From Nautilus pompilius (lineage: Eukaryota; Mollusca; Cephalopoda; Nautilida; Nautilidae), in the NCBI GenBank assembly GCA_018389105.1, contig JACATO010000631.1, forward strand, positions 372,001 through 436,000: DNA of 64,000 nucleotides, written 5' to 3'. The position numbers and the translations under genes were made by a program. Of this stretch, positions 59,285 through 64,000 are shown one piece after another (the first letter of the stretch is position 1; every line of letters begins with the position of its first letter). Under the pieces are notes generated by a model. It made no database searches. It had not been told where the DNA came from and saw only the letters and a list, made by a program, of their open reading frames with translations.

Positions 59285-62200
59285 CTGAAATAAAAGTTTG
59301 AAATAATAGAAGCAATTCATCACCTTTCAATCAGATGGACCTCAAAACTGTTTTAGAAATATAATAAATTTACACAAAATGTAAAGGTGATTAAAGTTGT
59401 TTCATGTATCTGCTCAAACTAAACTGTCCACATAAAAAAAGTCTGATCAATGTTGATAAATGATGCTGTGATACAATTTGATGCTATTATGCTAAATACA
59501 AGAAAAAAATACTGCTCTATATTTTGTATTAGCAATGCTAGAGTATTAGCTTAATATTTAGTGTGCTAGCTACTTGATTCATAGTAGTAAAAAAATCTTA
59601 AGAATCTGTTTCATTAATAAATTATATTTAAAAATTATGCACATGCAAATGTATTGAAATCAGAAACAACTTTCTATCCACTAATAATTTAAGGGGGTGT
59701 GTATGCAGCCTGAATCTGATTTTTATCTGCCAATAATTTAGAAAGCCTTCCCACAATGCAACAAAAAATATTCGTGATTAAGCCACCATCACTGCTGACT
59801 GATTCTTAACATTCAAATGTCAAATCAATGTGGCATGAAAAGTAAAATGGATTAAAAGAAGAGAAAGAAGCCAAACCTAGCTGGAAAGAAATTTTACCAA
59901 AAAATTTAAAAAAAAAAAAGCAAGAAAAATTGTATTGTGAGATTTTCTAAATTATTAAAAAAAAATAATAATAAGATACCCAGAATCAGCCTGCATGCAG
60001 TGCTTTAAGAAAACATTTCAGTGCTGCAGAAGACAGACAGACAGACAGACAAACTGCTGTCCAATAAAAGACAAGATCTGTTCCCAGACACTGCTTTCCA
60101 AGTGTGGGCATGTTTGCTTAATCATCAGCAGCTGGAAACTCATTTTAGATTTCCATCCTCCACTACAGTAAAAGGTTTAGAAGAGTGATGATGATTTCCA
60201 AGTATTAGAGCACAAATACCCCCCCTAACTCAGCAGACCGAAAGATGCCTGTTGTTGTTTCTTCTTATACCCTGTTACACCTGATTATCAAAAAAACCTG
60301 GGATACTAGCTGAGACTGCGTGACACAGGAAAGGTAGGTCAGGGTTAATGCATCCTGACGTTGACCGACCTAGCAACCCCCCCACCCTTACTAGAACTCT
60401 TTATTTTCAGATGTAGGAGAAAAGTGAGAAGAAACAATGATAGAAAGGTATGCCTTGGTCTTATGAACACGTGATAAATTTACACCGGTCGTGCAACTTC
60501 TAACTTTCCTTCTTTCATCGAAATGACGTCAAGGCATTTATTTTCCTTCCATATTATGACTAGGAAAAGAGAAAATTAATTAGATCTTAAAAATATATAT
60601 ATATATAGCACTTTACGAGTTTTTTATTTTTTTCATACATTAGAATCGAGGCTTGTAAATCTGAAGTCAGCTGCTAGCCTCAGGGAGATTCAGCTAGTAA
60701 AGTGTATGCACATCACGAATTATACAGCACGCAAAGCACAGATTTTGCTAACTCTTGATCTGAAACCAGTGTGTGTGTGTGTGTGTGTGTGTTGGTGTGT
60801 GTGTGTGTAAGTGTACGCATTTTGTTTCTTATGTTGTCTCTCTCACTCACCCACAGGGAAAAATTAATTAATTTTTTTTTTACAAATGTCTCTCAGCTTT
60901 CTGCTTTTACCCACCTGCTAAGGAACGACAAGCCAGCAATTTTTCGTGGTATTCTATGAGTTTCTGTTTGGTTTTAATCAAGATCTGCTCTTCCGCCTGC
61001 AAGTGTTTGATCTCTTTACAAGCCTGTAATTAAAGGATTACTTCAGGATGCTTACATTGCATTCTCTGTACCACAATCTATTAACGATTTTGCCTGTTAC
61101 TCAAAACTTGATTTAATCTTTCCATCTTAAAGTTGCAGATACAAAAAGAAGAGAGAAAAAAAAAACCTGATTTTTAAGAAAGCTATACCAAGAGTAAAGT
61201 ACTTTACACACAAATCACAGACAGATAGGCACAAAATTACACCAAACAAAAAGAATTTTTTTAAAAAATAAATCTGACTTTCAGGAAGCTACAGCTTCAT
61301 AGTTAAATTTAGAACATTTTCACAAATTTCTTAACATAAGCCCGGCTTCCTTTCACTCATAAGCAGCAAAGTTTCTGCTGCGGTATAGAAATATCAGGTT
61401 GTTACAAAAGTTTTGTTGGTTTTTTTTTTACTGCAAGAACGAGACTTCATATTGCTGTTGAACATGAAGTTTATTAATCAAGGTAAGTTCTATTATGATC
61501 AGTACACGTCTGCCAACTGCCAATGAGTTACAAGTGTGTTTATACCATTTTGAAAAAAATCTGGATTTCTGGAGTCGATAAACTGTTGGAAGGCAGTTTC
61601 TGTTGTTGCTTGGTTGGACAAGGATTTCATATGCAGGAAGCTGCCAAGGTGTCTGAAAAGGTGGTAGTCTGTGGGAGAAAGATCTGGTGGATAGGCTGGG
61701 TGAGGGAGAACTTCGCACCCCAACGTGTTCAGTTTCTGAAGAGTCATGAGGACAAGCATTGTCATGGAGCAGGATTGGGCCTCTTCGATTCACCAGTGCC
61801 AGCTGTCGTTAGGAGAGTTTCTGGTGAACAATGTTTAATTCATGACAGTGCATTTCAGCTGTGATGGGTCCGTCAGGTTTCAAGAAGCTATAGTGAATGG
61901 CACTAGCAGTAGTCCACCAGACGATTTTGTTGTTGTTCATTCAACTTGTGAGACATCCACTTGTCAAGCCTTTTCACCTGTCCGATTGCGTCAAGATGCC
62001 GGGAAACAGATGCAGTGATTACATCAATCTCTCCAGCAATTTCTCACTGTTTTTCTTGAATCAACTTCAACTAAGGTTTTCAGATGGTCGTCATCACAGC
62101 CGGAAGGACGTCTGTTACATTCCTTATCTTCGAGTCTCACATCTCCTGATCGAAACTTTGCAAACCATCGTTGTACTGTGCACTTGTTTGCTGTGTCCTC

Positions 62201-63582
62201 GCCCCATGCTCGCTTAACGTTACGAGTTGCCTCCCTTGCTTTGTGGCCCAGTTTGAACTCGTGAAGCAAAATGGCACAAAAAACTTTTCTATCCATGCTT
62301 CACTCGGAACCCTGAAACAAATATCCATTTTGTGATTTTTAAAAAGGTAGATTTCGCATAATGTATGCCAAAGCACAAGCTACAAGACAATGTATAACTT
62401 ATCTACATACACCTTCACAAGCATGCAAAATGTGAACCCTAAATTAACATAATAGAAAAACTGACAAAACTTTTGTAACGACCTGATAGTTAGCAAACAA
62501 AGGAAATGCAGTTTATTTAATGGCAGCATTAATGAAAATCACAAGACGCCCCACCTCCATCTGAACTCGGTTTCTTTGAATGAAAGAAAGACAACATTCT
62601 AATAATTTACAGTTTGTCCATTCAGAAATCTCTTTGTAAAGTATTTGATTTCCATTTTCCTTTTTGTAAAATTCAAATAAACACAATTAAATTTTAAACA
62701 CAGCAAAAACAGGTTTCTGGAAATGATGCCGTGACCTGAAGAAGCCCAACATTTGTAACCGCAAACTTGGTATGGATTATCTGGAGCACTTAGCAATTTC
62801 CTGCTTCATCTTTTGAATATTCATTCATATGCAGAACTCCACAATGAGGGGAGATAAAAAACAAAAAACAAGCACTATTAACATAAATGGGTAGGGGGAA
62901 AAATTTCACCAAAATCCTTAGTAGTAGTAGTAGCTAAATTGTGCAAGTTGGAGCTCCCAAGTCATATATTTAAAAAAACAACAATAACCGACAGTAAATT
63001 GCACGTTGATTCACAGAGGCTGACATGGTGTACAATGACCACAGCTTAAAGTACAGGTCACTCTACCTTGTCTAAGATGTACTGCTTGGAAAGGATCTTC
63101 GACCTGAACTTGCTCTTAGAGTTTGCATAAAGTGTTTGCTGCACTACGGAGAAGTGGTAGGTGATGTCGTGCCGCCTGACCCGTTCTCTGCCAAAAAAAA
63201 AATGGGATAAAAGGAGGAATAATCACAAAACAGCCTGCACCAGTAGAACAGATAAAGATAAGTGATTTAGAATATAACTACCTAAAATAACAAAGAAAAG
63301 AATATATGATAAAATGATAACATCAGCAGTGTTTTATTTCTTAAAAAAAAAATAAAATATACATATACATATATAATCAAAATTTCAAAGCAGAAATTCC
63401 TAATGTGATTAGTATTTTTGAATGTAAGGCGATGTTTTGAATATTCATCTTAGAATAATTTGGAGGTGCCTACCCACCGTTTCTTTTTATGGAGAAAAGG
63501 ACTATGCATTTGCAAAACCTAAAGCTCACCGTTTGTAGGAGACTTTTAAACTACAGGTATGAAATGAGAAACTATGGGGAGA
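58836..63582 (-). CDS. 3' part of a bHLH-zipper-like transcription factor gene (four exons)
   Basis: Exons on the minus strand are 63582-63530, 63187-63067, 61023-60915 and 59284-58836, with phases agreeing at each junction. The join gives a basic stretch (KVSYKRERVRRHD), a helix (ITYHFSVVQQTLY), a loop (ANSKSKFRSKILSK) and a second helix with zipper (QYILDKACKEIKHLQAEEQI). More coil and an acidic tail of about 150 residues follow. The second helix aligns well with MYC (ILKKATAYIL.VQAEEQKLI), so a MYC/MGA-type bHLH-zipper DNA-binding protein is my best guess. The basic region departs from canonical MYC, so the family is uncertain. The 5' exons lie beyond the right end of the window. Confidence 0.6.
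59709..59991. repeat. MITE-like element with inverted repeats, copy 2
   Basis: The left arm (CTGAATCTG, then AATAATTTAGAAAGCCTTCC and CACAATGCAA) and the right arm (read inward CTGATTCTG, then AATAATTTAGAAAATCTCAC and AATACAA) form terminal inverted repeats of about 50 bases around a non-coding A-rich core. The CTTCCCACAATGCA block is shared with copy 1 at 37.8 kb. It lies in the gene 2 intron between exons C and D. Confidence 0.72.
60035..60055. repeat. (ACAG)n microsatellite
   Basis: About five tandem ACAG units. Confidence 0.85.
60300..60480 (-). repeat. SINE-family fragment
   Basis: The minus strand reads TTTCTTCTCACTTTTCTCCT, then ACATCTGAAAATAAAGAGTT and CTAGTAAGGG, matching the body of the 10.1-kb SINE in order and spacing. 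A C run at 60376-60383 follows. Confidence 0.6.
60767..60812. repeat. (TG)n microsatellite
   Basis: Two TG runs separated by a TTGG interruption, just upstream (plus sense) of gene 2 exon C. Confidence 0.92.
60915..61023 (-). CDS. Gene 2 exon C: helix 2 and zipper
   Basis: A 109-base exon, acceptor TTACAG and donor GCAG|GTGGGT, phase 0 to 1. It encodes ACKEIKHLQAEEQILIKTKQ and KLIEYHEKLLACRSLA. Heptad-spaced Leu/Ile make a coiled coil, and the LQAEEQ core resembles the MYC zipper start. Confidence 0.75.
61394..62486 (-). mobile_element. Mariner (SETMAR-like) transposon with internal deletion, both TIRs present
   Basis: TIRs of about 25 bases (TCAGGTTGTTACAAAAGTTT at left, TCAGGTCGTTACAAAAGTTT reading inward from the right), each flanked by TA. 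Length is 1093 bp. The minus-strand transposase starts MDRKVFCAILLHEFKLGHKA (62296) and runs through the helix-turn-helix TVQRWFAKFRSGD. The reading then jumps to GPILLHDNACPH (second Asp) and PPDLSPTDYHLF (third Asp), ending FIDSRNPDFFQNGINTLV. The block that carries the first Asp of this family (the .T.DEKW block) is absent, consistent with an internal deletion of a few hundred bases. Frameshifts are also present. It lies in the gene 2 intron between exons B and C. Confidence 0.88.
62490..63060 (-). other. Gene 2 intron, unassigned part
   Basis: AT-rich intron with a short TAG repeat near 62920-62932. Nothing coding recognised. The intron at 63188-63529 and the right edge 63583-64000 are also without recognisable features. 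Confidence 0.4.
63067..63187 (-). CDS. Gene 2 exon B: helix 1 and loop
   Basis: A 121-base exon, acceptor TTGGCAG and donor CAAG|GTAGAG, phase 2 to 0. It encodes ERVRRHDITYHFSVVQQTLY and ANSKSKFRSKILSKQYILDK. ERxRR fits the DNA-contacting end of a bHLH basic region, and the Lys-rich segment with the first part of helix 2 follows. Confidence 0.75.
63530..63582 (-). CDS. Gene 2 exon A: basic region
   Basis: A 53-base exon, acceptor CATTTCAG and donor AACG|GTGAGC, phase 0 to 2. It encodes SPHSFSFHTCSLKVSYK with a split Arg codon that joins directly to ERVRRHD of the next exon. It was placed from splice sites and phase; the small size keeps confidence moderate. Confidence 0.55.
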
Positions 63583-64000
63583 CTGAAATGAAAATTCAAC
63601 TACAGTGTACGTGACAATCAAGAGACTTCTTTGTTTTTAAACATGATTGACACCAGCATTTTAGCAGAGTGGCATGTCTGTCTGTTCAGTTTTTGAATAA
63701 ATTAACAATGAGGCCTTTTGAAACTCATGAAAATAAATCTTAATTCCCATGTCAACGAACATCACCAGAATCAAATGAAATAGTAATTCTCTTTTATGAA
63801 AATGTATTATTGTCTGGCACGTGTCAGTTTATGCCGAGATTCCAAAGTATGCTATATCTTGAACAGTCTTCCCAATTACTAGTCATGGTACAAAAAAAAA
63901 AAAAGGCACATAAACAGTGGCAGACAAAACTGTTTCTACTGAGACCAATATGCAGCAGATGTACTCTTGTGAGAACGTACGTGTGGTGGGCATTTACATA

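Noticed and set aside
59285-59330. Upstream start (MKGDELLLLF...) of the gene 2 acidic exon
   Set aside because: It lies in the intron. The acceptor at 59285 and phase agreement with exon C explain the frame.
61523-61864. 113-codon plus-strand ORF as a gene
   Set aside because: Antisense shadow of the mariner transposase C-terminus.

Overview
The window is eukaryotic and almost certainly from an invertebrate animal. It is AT-rich, its genes have short coding exons with GT..AG introns of up to about 20 kb, and its introns are littered with decayed DNA transposons, a decayed Ty3/Gypsy element and tRNA-derived SINEs. The gene structure and the mix of repeats (Tc1, mariner, pogo/Tigger, and an uncharacterised ORF family I associate with molluscs and cnidarians) suggest a lophotrochozoan, perhaps a mollusc. 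That placement is an inference.

Two host genes can be supported, both on the minus strand. (1) A doublecortin-like kinase (DCLK) runs from a start codon at 50383 to a stop at 3200. I could place 14 coding exons that splice into one frame of about 672 codons: two doublecortin (microtubule-binding) domains, a Ser/Pro-rich linker, a complete CaMK-type kinase domain and a C-terminal tail like that of vertebrate DCLK1. A CpG-dense block at about 52.5-55.7 kb lies upstream and probably holds the promoter and non-coding first exon. (2) The last four exons of a second gene (63582 down to 58836) encode a basic/helix-loop-helix/zipper-like segment followed by an acidic tail of about 150 residues. Its 5' part lies beyond the right edge.

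Layout by coordinate: 1-3199 DCLK 3' UTR and downstream DNA; 3200-13120 kinase exons with small introns (SINE copies at 6.3 and 10.1 kb, a Tc1 relic at 12.1 kb); 13.1-18.5 kb intron with a Gypsy relic and an unidentified coding relic; 18.5-18.85 kb two linker exons; 18.9-29.7 kb intron with two Tigger elements and a mariner with both terminal repeats; 29.7-29.8 kb exon; 29.8-49.7 kb intron with Tc1 relics, two copies of the uncharacterised ORF family, a MITE and a Tigger fragment; 49.7-50.4 kb main doublecortin exon; 50.4-55.7 kb 5' region with a Tc1 relic; 55.7-58.8 kb intergenic or 3' flank of gene 2; 58.8-63.6 kb gene 2 with a MITE and an internally deleted mariner in its introns.

The two host genes show no evident functional link. 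The most unusual items are the two degenerate copies of the uncharacterised ORF family (34.8-35.6 and 43.2-46.0 kb), a 1308-bp mariner whose second and third aspartates are 38 residues apart, a two-copy MITE family, and a tandem donor/tandem acceptor pair inside the DCLK kinase domain that can add or remove three residues in frame.
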